Assembly (NCBI GenBank): GCA_033439795.1
Contig: JAUTDP010000002.1
Location: 806,001-870,000, forward strand
Reading direction: 5' to 3'
Length of the DNA: 64,000 bases
DNA from: Sordaria brevicollis
Lineage: Eukaryota > Ascomycota > Sordariomycetes > Sordariales > Sordariaceae
Within the stretch, counting starts at the first letter, position 1. The number at the start of each line of letters is the position of its first letter. A program made the translations under genes and the position numbers. Shown here one piece after another: positions 1 to 9,446 of this stretch. The notes below the pieces were generated by a model, which was not told the origin of the DNA, made no database searches, and saw only the letters and a program-made list of their open reading frames with translations.

Positions 1-513
1 GCGATGACAGCATAGGCCAGTAACTCAACGCGCTGTAAATTGCCTGTGTTACTGTTAGCACGCTATGTAAGTGATGCGACGAGCTGGTCAGGCGGCCCAC
101 AAAGAGCACGGTGATTGGCGGCTTAAGCGATACCATTTTCTGCCCACATCTCCCGCCGAGAAAAGTCATTGACAAGTGTACCCAGAGCACAGACAGCTTG
201 AGCTCTGCAATGGTGACTTGCACTCTGGACTGTTTTCCCACGGTGTTGGAGCTGTGGGATACCTAGAATCCGGGCTTGTGGTTACAGCGTTCTCGGTCGG
301 CCATGTCTTCACCTTTCTCCTGTCGCCATTCACACGCCCTCTTTGACGCGTACTCTCCTCGCATGGACCCATTACCAACACACGATAAAAGCACCGGTTG
401 TCATGAAGGAAAGTCTTCTGACACTCTTTTCTTTAGCAAGTGTGTGACTCCTGTCAACGACCAACACTATTCTACCAACAGAAAAAATATTGTCGCAAGG
501 GCCGGCAACGAAA
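1..513. other. Upstream region, no supported gene
   Basis: This stretch has ordinary composition, not RIP-like. Short open frames exist on both strands, but none shows a recognisable domain, a convincing start or a splice structure. It presumably holds the promoter of the RNase H-like gene starting at 514. I see no clear TATA box. Confidence 0.5.
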
Positions 514-1672
514 ATGGAGGAAGAGAGTGAGGGGGATTTGACTCCTGCGCCTGCTGTAGTGACATGTGAGTAGTAAAAAAGAACCCACAGGCACCTTCAT
601 CCTGATTCGGTGGCAATGTGCTAACCACGCCTCAGACATCTCCGTCCCAGACCCTCCGCACTTTTGCGGCGAGATAATCATCGAGAAGAACCGCGACAAA
701 GCCGCCATAGTCGCATGCCGCGCACATCGCATGAAACCATCTTCGACAGATATCTCCCTCGCGTTCTTTGTCGATGGCTCGCGTCGCACCAGTTTTGCTG
801 GAGCTTACGCGGTCGCCTTCAAGCGCTATGCGCCGGGTAACGACTATCACGGATGCAAGATCGTGGCTGCTTGGCCTGTTCATTATCAGTCTAGCAACGC
901 CTGTGAGCTACTGGCTATCAAGCAAGCTCTCAAGGTGGCCACCCTTGAACTGGTCACGCTCCAAAAGCAGTTGCCGCCGGAGACTAAGCTGAACGTCAGA
1001 GTTCAGATCTTCAGCGATAGCATGTTTGGCTTGGAGCATCTGGCCGGATTGAGGGAGACCATGGTATGGGAGAGAAAACATGTTTTCTTGATCCATAAGT
1101 GGTCTGCCAAGCTCTGCGAGCGCTTTGCTTCCCCCAACTCGCTGCTCAATGTCAAGTTGCAGCTGATTTGGGTCCCTGGTCATGTCGAGGAGGTCAAATT
1201 GCACCACATGGCGGATGGAGCTGCTGGCATTGTCGCCGTCAGTACCAAGCCCCTTCTCGTCGTCGACGGCGAAGAGAAACCGTTCACACAACAGTGGGAA
1301 TTGTTGTATCAGACCCTCTCCTCCGGTCAGCCGGATTCCAGCAAGGATGCGCAGTCAGAGCACAAGGGTGAAGAGGATCACGGCGACCACAACAGCAGCG
1401 ACGAGTATGAGTTCGACGCCGATGACTACGGCAACAACGAAGAGTATCAGTTTCAACAGGACGGTGTCGACGAACAGTGGCAGCCGGATGCCTTCTACGG
1501 CAATCAGGAAGTTGTCATGAACGACTGGGCTCATCAGTACCGTGAAGTGCAGACGTGGCACTTCTGGCTCAAGGAGTTTACGCACTGCTTAGAGCAGTTG
1601 TACACCTTGATGACGTTTTTCTCTGCCCAGCTCCACGAAGTTGATGTCAACGATGACATGGGCGAAGTTTGA
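514..1672 (+). CDS. RNase H1-like domain protein, uninterrupted family member (two exons)
   Basis: Model: exon 1 at 514-565, intron 566-635 (donor GTGAGT, branch GCTAAC, acceptor CTCAG), exon 2 at 636-1672, giving 362 aa. The ATG at 514 is chosen because this splice joins in frame to the block PHFCGEII, which every paralog here has directly after its own intron. An RNase H1-type fold follows with the full acidic set: D64 (VDGS), E108 (CELLAIKQ), D145 (FSDS) and D211 (MADG), plus WVPGH at 196-200. Family knowledge predicts cleavage of RNA in RNA:DNA hybrids; activity here is inferred. After VDGEEKP comes F234 (TTC at 1283-1285), the exact position where the paralogs have TAG. An acidic low-complexity linker (about 250-305) and a tail with four Trp end the protein. 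No signal peptide or membrane segment is visible. It could be a domesticated retroelement RNase H. Confidence 0.8.
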
Positions 1673-2135
1673 GGCGCATACTCGAAGTTGTGTCCATGGC
1701 CCATGGGCGAATAGCTTGTTGGAACACCTAGCTAGGCTAAATATCTCGTTTATTTCTTCCCCTCTGCTGTTATTTCCATTCAGCAAGTACTGAAGCTCAT
1801 TTCTTCTCTTTTGCTTTGTTGCATTGAGTGCTGTTAGTACTAGCTCTTGCGATGTGAAGATAGACAAAACTGTCATTCACCGTGAAGATGGGATCGGGAT
1901 AGAAGGGGATACCCTGTTCGGCGAACTCCACCGCGGGACGGGAGTGCCCGAAGCCAAACCAGTGGGACATTTCCAGGATATGCCCTGTGAAATGATATAA
2001 AATCCCAAGTGCTCTCTTTTGCGCGCATCCCCGAAGTCTTTATCACGGGCAGTTTGAGGGTCATATACCAATATGCATAACCTTGCGCGAAAGAGATAAG
2101 GAATACCAAGTTCATATAGTAATCAACAAATATTT
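1673..2135. other. Intergenic, no supported gene
   Basis: This is the 3' flank of the RNase H-like gene. Its composition is ordinary and only short frames are present. It ends in an AT-rich stretch immediately before the tRNA-like element at 2136. Confidence 0.5.
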
Positions 2136-2355
2136 GGAACAATGGCCGAGTGGTGTGGATTTGGCAAACACGTTTCGAGATGTTAGTTATCTGCTGTGGA
2201 GAGTAGCGGATGTACAGCGCTGTAGGGGTGCTACTTACAGCGGTAGAGGTACTACAGCGGTGGGAGATGCAGCACCAACGCCCAGTTAAGTAGCTAACCG
2301 GAAAGGTCCCCGGTTCGAATCCGGGCTCGGTCGTTCCTTCCTCTTTTTTTTTTTC
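2136..2355 (+). repeat. tRNA-like pol III element, copy 1 (SINE-like)
   Basis: It has a perfect A-box-like motif (TGGCCGAGTGG, 2143-2153) and a B-box motif (GGTTCGAATCC, 2312-2322), followed by a run of eleven T at 2344-2354, a pol III terminator. The ends can pair (GGCCGAG with CTCGGTC; GGAAC with GTTCC). The boxes lie about 160 nt apart, far more than in an ordinary tRNA, and I cannot fold a normal anticodon arm. A related copy lies at 4977-5189 in the opposite orientation with the same ends and boxes but a diverged middle. A tRNA-derived SINE family is the best reading; a tRNA gene with an unusually long intron is the alternative. Confidence 0.6.
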
Positions 2356-2568
2356 TTCGTGCGTTCACCTTACTTGTTCGTCATTCTTGTCTTTTTACCT
2401 TAACTCACTGCTGGTATGAAAGACGAACTTGGAGACACTGTGTTAATCGTATTTATAACTAGTAGAAGAGGAACGCAATAATTGAATAGAGGAAATGAAG
2501 AAGGAAGAATCTACCTCTACTTGAAAGCACAAAACACTAACAATAATGAAGTTCTCATTACCAAATCT

Positions 2569-4134
2569 TCAGACACCGTCGCCCCCATTACCCGCGTCAT
2601 CGACCTCCCAATACCACTTCCACTGGTAAGTGGGACTATCCCATCGAACATTTCCTTGAAAGCGGGACGGCTTCGCCTCCCAAAAGAAAAGATCTTGGTT
2701 GGCCTCGCGGAAGTCCTGCCATTGCTTCTCCATGTCCTGAGGTTGCTCGGAATATTTGATTGGAGCCTTCTCGTTGTTCCCGTCAGGCCTTCTTGACACC
2801 TCATTCTCCATCTGACATTCGTTCTGGTTGTCTGCGACAGACGGTTTGTCCGCCTCTCCATCCCTCTTATCGGCATCCTTCTTCATCTCAAGCTCCTTCT
2901 TCAACTTCTTGTTCCTCTTTTTGTTCCTGTTCTTCTCCCTCTTCTTGATCCTCTTCCTTTCTTCCGCATCATCAGCCTCCTTCTTGTCCTTTTCGTCACC
3001 TTTCTCTGTGTCTTCCTGCTCGACCTTCTCGTGCTCATCACTCTTGAGGTTTCCATCAACGTCCTGGCTTTCTTCCCCTTTCTTCTTCAGCTGGCGCCTC
3101 CTTTCTCTCTGCCTTCTGTTCTTTTGCCTTTTCTTCTCCTTCCACTCCTCTTCTTTCAAGTTCATTTCTCCCTCACCATCCTCCTGCTCCTCAACCAAAT
3201 TTGGAAAGGCTTCTCGAAACACGCTGGTGGCCCCATCCTATGGGCGCCTCTCCCCATCGACTTCGAGTAGCGGAATGCCAATTTCCCGCGCCATTACCGC
3301 AAGCTTGTCAGCTTTTTGATGATGTGTGAGGGCTTGGTCATGGCCCGGGACCCAATGCAAGGATAGATCGACAACAATATCCGGTCGGCCAAAAAGAGTG
3401 CGAAATTTGAGCCGTAGCTGCTCCGACTTCTTGACAATCAACTTCCCTGCTTCCCTGTAGCCTTGCCCATACTTCGATTTTTGGGTGGCCGAGAGAACGC
3501 CACGACAATCCGAAAAGATTCTGACGCAAATCGTTGCGCCATGTTCGCCACCGAATATGTTCTCCTCGAGCTTCTCCAACTCGCCCATTGCTTGCACAAT
3601 AGCCTGTGCAAGCGCCAAGCTTTCCGTGAACGCGCTTGAAGGCGTCGGCGTAGCCGGCCATGCCCTCCCGATGTGCTCTTGTCCTTGACACGACAACACC
3701 TTTCCCAGCCGATTGTGCACAACAGCCAGGCCACCACTTTCATCCAGATTTATGTACGACCCGTCGCACCACATCGAGAGTTGTAGCTCTTTTGTCGTCG
3801 AAACAAACGCCATTGTCTTTAGCGCAAAGGCCCGAGCTTCTTCGATTGTCGAGGGAATAACAACTGCGCCGCAGAAGGGTGCCAGGTCTGTTTAGTTGTG
3901 AGCGTGTCAGATCCGTCATTCGCAATCAGTTAAATCCCAGATCCCAGATCGCTTCATTCATTGCTAATGTTTGCTGTATGCAAATAGCTTACCGGTAGTT
4001 CTGACTCGTTTAAGCACTTGAAGTGCTTTGTTCTCAAAGTCATCACTGGTGCTGCTATCCCTTCCCTTTCTCTTCACCCTCTTCTCGACGCCAGGAAGAA
4101 GGCCCGTCTCGGGGTTGGTAGTAGGAGTAGTCAT
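2569..4134 (-). CDS. RNase H1-like domain protein with in-frame TAG and long C-terminal extension
   Basis: Model on the minus strand: exon 1 at 4134-3993, intron 3992-3888 (donor GTAAGC, acceptor AACAG), exon 2 from 3887. The start gives a basic, NLS-like exon 1 ending KRVRTT that splices in frame to DLAPFCGAVVIP. The RNase H1 domain has D89 (CDGS), E136 (TESLALAQ), D174 (FSDC) and D241 (KADK), plus HWVPGH. Translation to the TAG at 3240-3238 gives 263 aa. The same frame then continues to 2569, 486 aa in all if the TAG is decoded. The extension holds a long Lys/Glu-rich, coiled-coil-like segment and ends in a Trp-rich module (FFWEAKPS, then WDSPTYQWKWYW) shared with the copies at 7.8 and 8.4 kb. 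Conservation beyond the stop argues that the extension is translated. A 60-nt in-frame splice removing the TAG is possible in this gene only. Confidence 0.75.
3238..3240 (-). other. In-frame TAG at conserved recoding position (2.6-4.1 kb gene)
   Basis: The context on the coding strand is CGCCCA TAG GATGGGG, codon 264. It follows VDGERRP and precedes DGATSVFREAF, which aligns to the post-stop residues of the 7.5 kb copy (DGVLSAFELL) and of the 29 kb gene (KGTDSVYEEV). The sense paralog at 0.5 kb has Phe here. Confidence 0.7.
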
Positions 4135-4989
4135 GGCGAAAGGTCGAAGACGCGGAAAAAGAGATCAGGAGGAAAGAGGAGAAGTAACCAGACCAAAGGC
4201 AAAGTAAACGAAGGAGAAGTAAACAACGAAGCGATTGACTCGGCAACAAGAAAAAAATCGTGGCGAGAGCAGTACTCCACACGGGGCCAAGGAGAAAAGA
4301 AAAGAAAGGAGGAAAACATGGAGCAAAACGACGAAGGAGATGGCTCATCAAGTCCTTCGAACCCATACAGCAGCAAGGAAACTGTGAGGGGACGAAACGG
4401 CATGATAGCAGACGAGAAGCGAATGAAGAAAGCGCCCCCGAGGATCTCTGCAAGTAGGTAAGTAGAAACGACCTCTACCTAAGGAGGAATGCAGGAAACC
4501 TCAATACACTCTTAAGGAAGTCTGTCTCATGGAAGCTAGCACCAACTTGGAGTTTCTTGACATTGGTAGGTTCGGTTGTAATCCGCTTGGGTAAATACTT
4601 GGTACCTCCGGAAGCTTGGTAGGGGCGACATGCAGCTTAGAGAAGACGAAAGGTGCACTCGCGGGGTGTTTGGCAGAGTTTAGGACCAGGTGCTCGTCCT
4701 CCAAGTTCTCCATGTGTTCATCGGAGTTTTCTGCCTAGATATATAGAGCCCCTCCGGGAAGGGTAGCTCCATATGTTTGTAAACGAACGGTTGCAATAGT
4801 ATAGCATCTTTGCTCAAAAATTTGACAAGAGTGTCCTAACCACCACTGTCGTGAAACTTTCCCTGGTGGTGCCAATTACCCATGCCAACTTCAATAAAGT
4901 TTTCTCTTGGAAAGTCCGAACACGTTCATGCGACTAATTGGGACCAAGAAGTCACAGTCAGGATATAAAAAAAGACAAAAAAAAGTGAA
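4135..4989. other. Promoter side of minus-strand RNase H-like gene; no supported gene
   Basis: From about 4135 to 4460 the minus strand is strongly pyrimidine-rich, typical of fungal upstream/5'UTR DNA for the gene starting at 4134. The apparent Lys/Arg/Glu-rich plus-strand frame here is a by-product of that purine bias. From 4460 to 4976 I see nothing recognisable. Confidence 0.5.
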
Positions 4990-5189
4990 GGAACGACCGA
5001 GCCCGGATTCGAACCGGGGACCTTTCCGCGGGAACTGTTACTAACTGGGCGTTGGTGCTAGCTTCCGGGCAGCGCTGTAGGTCGCTGTAAGTAGCGCCCT
5101 ACAGGGCATTACGGTCCACTACTCTCCACAGTAGATAACTGACGTCACGAAACGTGTTTGCCAAATCCACACCACTCGGCCATTGTTCC
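4977..5189 (-). repeat. tRNA-like pol III element, copy 2 (inverted)
   Basis: This is the same element as at 2136, on the minus strand. It starts at 5189 (GGAACAATGG), carries the A-box TGGCCGAGTGG and the B-box GGTTCGAATCC, and ends GTTCC at 4990. A T8 run lies just beyond (A8 at 4977-4984 on the plus strand). The first 40 nt and last 45 nt are nearly identical to copy 1 while the middle differs by substitutions and indels. The two copies point at each other across the minus-strand RNase H-like gene. Confidence 0.6.
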
Positions 5190-6357
5190 AAATTTCTGTT
5201 ATTATCCCTACAAAGTAAGGTTCTTGATATGGCTGGATTCGAACTTGGAAGCAGTGCGCTCATTCACGTCGCTGGGCTGCGCAACTCCAACTCCAACTTT
5301 GGGAACCTTTTCACTCGAAACGACGAAAATCCAAAACAATGACAGCCACGAATTGCGATCCCTGTCACAATGGCGGAAAGTCCCACTTGGTCTCATTTAG
5401 CTCGTCGGCTCCTGCCGCTGTGGAGAATCTTCTGCCGGGTGAACCCCTGCCACCCCGTCTCCAATCCCGACGACAGGAAACATCAAGACAGGACGACCAC
5501 AGTCACCACACAGCGCTGCTTCCTATCTTGTCAAGAATGAAACTTGGGCATGGTGGCAACCACACAACGGAAAAAAGTACGATGTTCTGCACGAACCAAG
5601 TGAGAGCGAGATAAAAAAGCAAGGATGAGTCGGTTCTTCCATTGCCGTCGACTTCTGGTTTGTGCTTTACTTTCATTTTTTCTTGCCACTCATCATCCAC
5701 CCGCACCATCCTTCCGTCACGCCCTTCCGTTTATTTCAGGAACAGCACAGAATCTTCTATTCACCTTCCAAGATCTTGAATTGCTCATGTTCCGCCTCCT
5801 TCTCGCGCGTTTCATTTGACTGTAGTTGATTCCTGTTCCTGCGACTGTTCACTGTTCTTGGCCCGAGGGAGAGGAAAGGAGAGGGCAAGCATCATTCGAT
5901 ATATCCATGTGCAAATCGCTATGATGTCAAGAAAGAATCCCTCCAACAGGCACCTCGTGCGGGAAGAGCAACGTCTATGTAGTAAAGTGGGAAAGGTCTC
6001 ACTCATTCAGTGAGTGGCTTCCGCTTGACGCCCACGTATTTGCGTCCCGTCATTGTGTTGTGTTGGGGCAGGAACTTTGGCTATCGCGGGCTACCCAACC
6101 ATTATAACACCAAGCACCCCGGACAATTTATCGCGTTTCTTGTTCTCCCTTTTTCCCATGCACTCAACAACGTTTTCATTCATCCAGACCATTTCCCTCC
6201 CCGTCTGCTCTTCATGGCTTCCTTCTTCTTCTCCACTTTGTGGCCCTTCTTTCATCGCGTTCTCTCATTTCCGGTACTGCCCTCGTGTCACCATCAGCTG
6301 GCGTCTCTCTTTCTTCTTTTTTTCTTCACTTCACTTTTCGTTTGTAAACCGACCACA
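5190..6357. other. Intergenic/promoter, no supported gene
   Basis: DNA of ordinary composition with many overlapping short frames on both strands, none with a domain or conserved splice structure. From about 5990 it becomes CT-rich toward the ATG at 6358, as expected for the promoter and leader of the next gene. Confidence 0.5.
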
Positions 6358-7194
6358 ATGTCTTCAAACACTCGCCCCAGAGTGATGAGCCGGAAGCGAA
6401 GAGCTTTGATAGATTGGAGTGACGAAGGAGAGGTGGAAGTGGCTGCGCCACCAAAGCGTGTGCGAACACGAGACGAGGTAAGCATTGCATCGCATTTTGC
6501 TCTCTCCAATGGTGCTCGCAACGTTCTCACGCGCGGTCCGCTATACCCAAAAGTGTTCTCGATGTTCTCGGGTATGTTCGACTGCTGATACAAACCCTCT
6601 TTACCAGAGCTTGTGCCCTTTTGCGGCGATATTCTTATCCCTGCGAGTCGAGAAGAGGCCTTGTCCAAGACACTTGATATTCAAACCTTCAGATCAAATC
6701 CGTCGCATGTCCAACTCGCACTATGGTGCGACGGTTCAAAGGGCAAAAATGACCAAAGCGGAGGCTATGCTGTCGTCGCCAAACGTCTTTCATCGAATGA
6801 AGTTGTTGGGCGGGGTTGGGTTGCTACGCCTATCGAGAGCAGCACAATAGCTGAAGGACTGGGCATTGCCCAGGCAATCATGCAAGCCATCAGCGACGTC
6901 GAAAACTAGGCTGGGGGCCTGCTAGAGACACGGATTTCAGTCAAAATCATGTCAGATTGTAAGGGCCAAGTGCACGCTGTCAAGAAGGGGAAGTTTGTGG
7001 CCTCACTCCAAACAATCGGCAACGAGATTTTGAAGCAACCAGAGAAGTTCGAGGAAAGGCAGCCATCCGATTCAGAAGCGATCCGCTCGGAATACCATTT
7101 TGTCGCCACGAAAGGACGTTTCATCTCCATGAAATCAGCTTTTGTCCGACTGCTACAATCCGTGGCCCTCATAAAGCGGCAGGTCTCCCGTTAA
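6358..7194 (+). pseudogene. RNase H1-like family copy A, N-terminal half, interrupted by TAG
   Basis: Exon 1 (6358-6477) encodes a basic leader ending PPKRVRTRDE, like the KRVRTT of the 2.6-4.1 kb gene. The intron is 6478 (GTAAGC) to about 6609. Exon 2 opens LVPFCGDILIP and carries the first catalytic Asp (WCDGS) and Glu (IAEGLGIAQ). A TAG at 6907-6909 then interrupts, followed in frame by AGG and ISVKIMSDCKG, which matches the third catalytic segment. Homology fades after about 7070 and the frame ends at 7192-7194 without the last Asp. The acceptor is uncertain: CCAG at 6607 would break the frame, while AG at 6609 keeps it. A broken copy is most likely. The segment from the third motif on is repeated in copy B just downstream. 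Confidence 0.6.
6907..6909 (+). other. In-frame TAG inside copy A
   Basis: The context is GAAAAC TAG GCTGGG. Aligned with the 2.6-4.1 kb gene (ENIFGGEHGATICVRIFSDC), the TAG replaces Ile, so unlike the other TAGs it does not sit at an aromatic position. It may be a plain inactivating mutation. Confidence 0.5.
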
Positions 7195-7199
7195 GAACC

Positions 7200-7997
7200 A
7201 AGAGCTCCACTTGGTCCCAGGCATGGTGAGGATCCTCTCGGATTCCAAGGCCTGGTGCACGCTATTAAAAAGGGGAGGTTTACGGCCTCGCTCAAAAAAA
7301 TCGGCAACGAGATCTTGAAGCAGGCCGAGAAGTTTGAGGAGAAGTTTCGTTGCTTGGCAATGCCGGACCGAAGAATTTCGGTCGACAAGCTCCAACTGCA
7401 CTGGGTGCCGGGGCACGAGCCCCGACTACTCCTCCACGAGGGGGCTGATGTCCGCGCGGTCCATTGCCGCCGGGCCGGAGAGCCAACCCTCCGGGTAGAT
7501 GGCCAGGAGGCGCCGTAGGATGGCGTTCTTTCGGCCTTTGAACTCCTTGGGCTAGGGGAGAAGGCTAGCCCACAACCTTCCCCACAACCATCAACCCCCC
7601 TCCTCCCACCAGCCACCATTTCCGCCATTTCCGCCATCTCCGACCGTTCGCATCGCCAACCACCCTCTCCCCCCGCGAACCCAAACCCCAACCCATCCCT
7701 TCTCACCACTCGAGTGGCGACAGGGAGCTTTGGAGGCGCCACCGTGTATGGGAGTGGGGCCAGAAGAAGCGAATCGGGCAGCAACAGCAGCAACAGTAAC
7801 AACAGCAGCACCAGCAGCACCAGGACCAGCAGCAGGAGCAGTGGCGGGAGCTCTGCGAGAGCAACCAGAATCCTTTCTTCTGGGAGGGCCAGCCGTCATT
7901 TTTTCAGGGAAAGTTTGTGTGGGACTACCCCACGTACGACTGGGCCTGGTCCTGGGAAGGTGGTGAGGGCGAGGCGGATGAGGGGGATGCGGCCTAG
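7200..7997 (+). pseudogene. RNase H1-like family copy B, C-terminal half with conserved TAG and Trp-rich end
   Basis: It begins with the third catalytic segment (VRILSDS, frame 2). After a frameshift near 7240 it continues as GLVHAIKKGRF in frame 1, through HWVPGH, an altered fourth motif (EGADVRAV) and VDGQEAP, to TAG at 7516-7518 (context GCGCCG TAG GATGGCG). The frame reopens as DGVLSAFELLG and a Pro-rich linker. The Trp-rich end lies in frame 0: LWRRHRVWEWGQKKR, a Gln tract broken by one TAA, EQWRELCESNQ, then NPFFWEGQPSFFQGKF and WDYPTYDWAWSW, closing at TAG 7995-7997. Frameshifts mark it as degenerate unless unseen small introns exist. About 75 bp of it closely match the end of copy A, indicating tandem duplication. 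Confidence 0.6.
7516..7518 (+). other. In-frame TAG at conserved recoding position (copy B)
   Basis: It lies after VDGQEAP and before DGVLSAFELL. Surrounding bases (CC-A/G-TAG-GATGG) are nearly identical to those of the 2.6-4.1 kb paralog. Confidence 0.65.
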
Positions 7998-8324
7998 GGA
8001 GGCAGACGGAAGATGCTTTTGTCAGGCTATCGAATTTCTTTTGTCTTTTGTCGGGTTTCATCTGAAGTTGCTATTAGTGGTGAGGGCAGTAGGTTTTGTA
8101 GGCGTGGGACGAGATGTTTATGGGAGGACTTACTTTTCGGTGCTTCAGGCGGGGGAAGACCGAGGCAGTGGCAGGACGATATCTTTGAGCCGAAACCTCA
8201 CCCTCAACGACCTGTCCCCACACTACCCCTCGTCCCACATACCGTCACCTCCTCTCCTCGACCCCAAGCCCGCCCAATCCCTTCCAACCACTCTCATTTG
8301 GAGAGGGAAAGCTGGCTGCGATAC

Positions 8325-8327
8325 TAG
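8325..8327 (+). other. TAG aligned to TGG (Trp) of sister copy
   Basis: Copy C has TAC TAG GAG TGG where copy B has GTA TGG GAG TGG (7746-7757). The change is a single G-to-A. Confidence 0.65.
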
Positions 8328-8381
8328 GAGTGGGAGCGGGCGAACCGAAAGCTCTTGCTCGAGAGAGCGGAAGACCAGCAG

Positions 8382-8384
8382 TAG
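8382..8384 (+). other. Second TAG aligned to TGG (Trp) of sister copy
   Basis: Copy C has CAG TAG CGA GAA where copy B has CAG TGG CGG GAG (7839-7850). Again a single G-to-A makes the stop. Confidence 0.65.
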
Positions 8385-8599
8385 CGAGAATGGCGGGACC
8401 CAGTTGGCAACCAGCCAGAATCCCTTCTTTTGGGAAGGCCAGCCGTCCTTCTTCGAAGGCAGGTTCGTGTGGGACTACCCCACTTACGACTGGGCGTGGA
8501 TTTGGGATGAGGCTGGTGAGGCGGGTGTCGAGGAGGCGTATGGAGACGAGAATTGTGTGTTGCTTGGGTGACATTGAAAGTGGTCATTTTTAGGAAAGA

Positions 8600-9446
8600 A
8601 GTAAGAACGGAAGACGTTTTGTCGGGGTGGGGAAGGGATTCTCATCGCTTTTCCTATTGTTTTTGATCTGTGGGTGGTTGGTTGGGATTCGCTGGTTTTT
8701 ATCGGAGGACCTAGGTATTGGACGACGGACGAGGATGGGAGGATTGACTTGTGGTGGTTATTCGTGGTGCGTTGCGGGAGGTCGAAGACGGAGTATATCT
8801 GGAGCTGGCTGGAACCATAACTTACATCCATTCCTTTTGGCGCTTCTTTCTGCCGTCATCTTACCTCTGATCTTCTTCTCCTTTGCTCTAGTCGTTGCCC
8901 GTGATAATGTGTGAAGGTTGGTCACTTCCAGTCTTGAAGCGAGGTTGAAAGCGGGGCGGACATGGCTGTGGGCTAACATGGGTAAGACTGGGGTCATTTT
9001 CATAGATATTTTCATAGATAAATTCATAACACCTTGCCCGCATAGATGAAGCTAAAACAGTTAGCAGATCATGGTAGCCAATCTTAGCATTTTTGTTTCC
9101 GCAAGATGGATACGACGACGGGTTGGTTGTGCTGGCCAGGGCATAAACAACAGTGGCGGCAGAGCCTGTTAAGCATTAGCAGGTTATAGTGCGATACGGG
9201 GCCAGTCCAGCAGCAACGCACTAACTCGCGCTGAATCGAGTCAGTCGGGTGCGGCTAGCTCTACTTCCCCGCCTTTACTGCAGGCTTCCATGCATGGGGG
9301 TTTTCTCGTCAATTTAACGTCAACGTGCACAGACGGGACTTCACATTTCTTTCTTGAACTTCAAGACAAGCCGACCACTCAACAATGTCTAATTTGGATT
9401 TACCAAAGCCTCAGCCATTTTCTACCCTCGATGTGTTCATCCTCTT
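8600..9446. other. Intergenic, no supported gene
   Basis: It holds the duplicated 3' flank of copy C and then the 3' flank of the minus-strand glucanase. An ATTTTCATAGAT segment is repeated at about 8996-9016. No gene is recognisable. Confidence 0.5.

Larger units (their letters stand above)
8225..8571 (+). pseudogene. RNase H-like family copy C, Trp-rich C-terminal fragment
   Basis: This is a second tandem copy of the end of copy B, including the Pro-rich stretch and the 3' flank (ACGGAAGA then TTTTGTC, at about 8012 and about 8608). The frame-0 part reads SWLRY, TAG (8325-8327), EWERANRKLLLERAEDQQ, TAG (8382-8384), REW. In copy B both TAG positions are TGG. A 4-bp duplication (CCAG) then moves the frame, after which NPFFWEGQPSFFEGRF and WDYPTYDWAWIW follow to the TGA at 8569-8571. 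No RNase H catalytic part remains. Confidence 0.6.

Noticed and set aside
3238..3300. TAG explained as the 3' end of a 60-nt intron in the 2.6-4.1 kb gene
   Set aside because: The in-frame GTAATG...CATAG interval is possible, but it has no branch consensus. The 29 kb gene and copy B lack an equivalent in-frame donor, so splicing cannot explain the shared position. Kept as an alternative for one gene only.
2828..3319. Ser/Phe/Leu-rich 163-codon plus-strand frame
   Set aside because: Antisense shadow of the Lys/Glu-rich extension on the minus strand.
4018..4461. Lys/Arg/Glu-rich 147-codon plus-strand frame
   Set aside because: It lies over the promoter and exon 1 of the minus-strand gene and reflects a purine-rich strand; no domain or splice signals.
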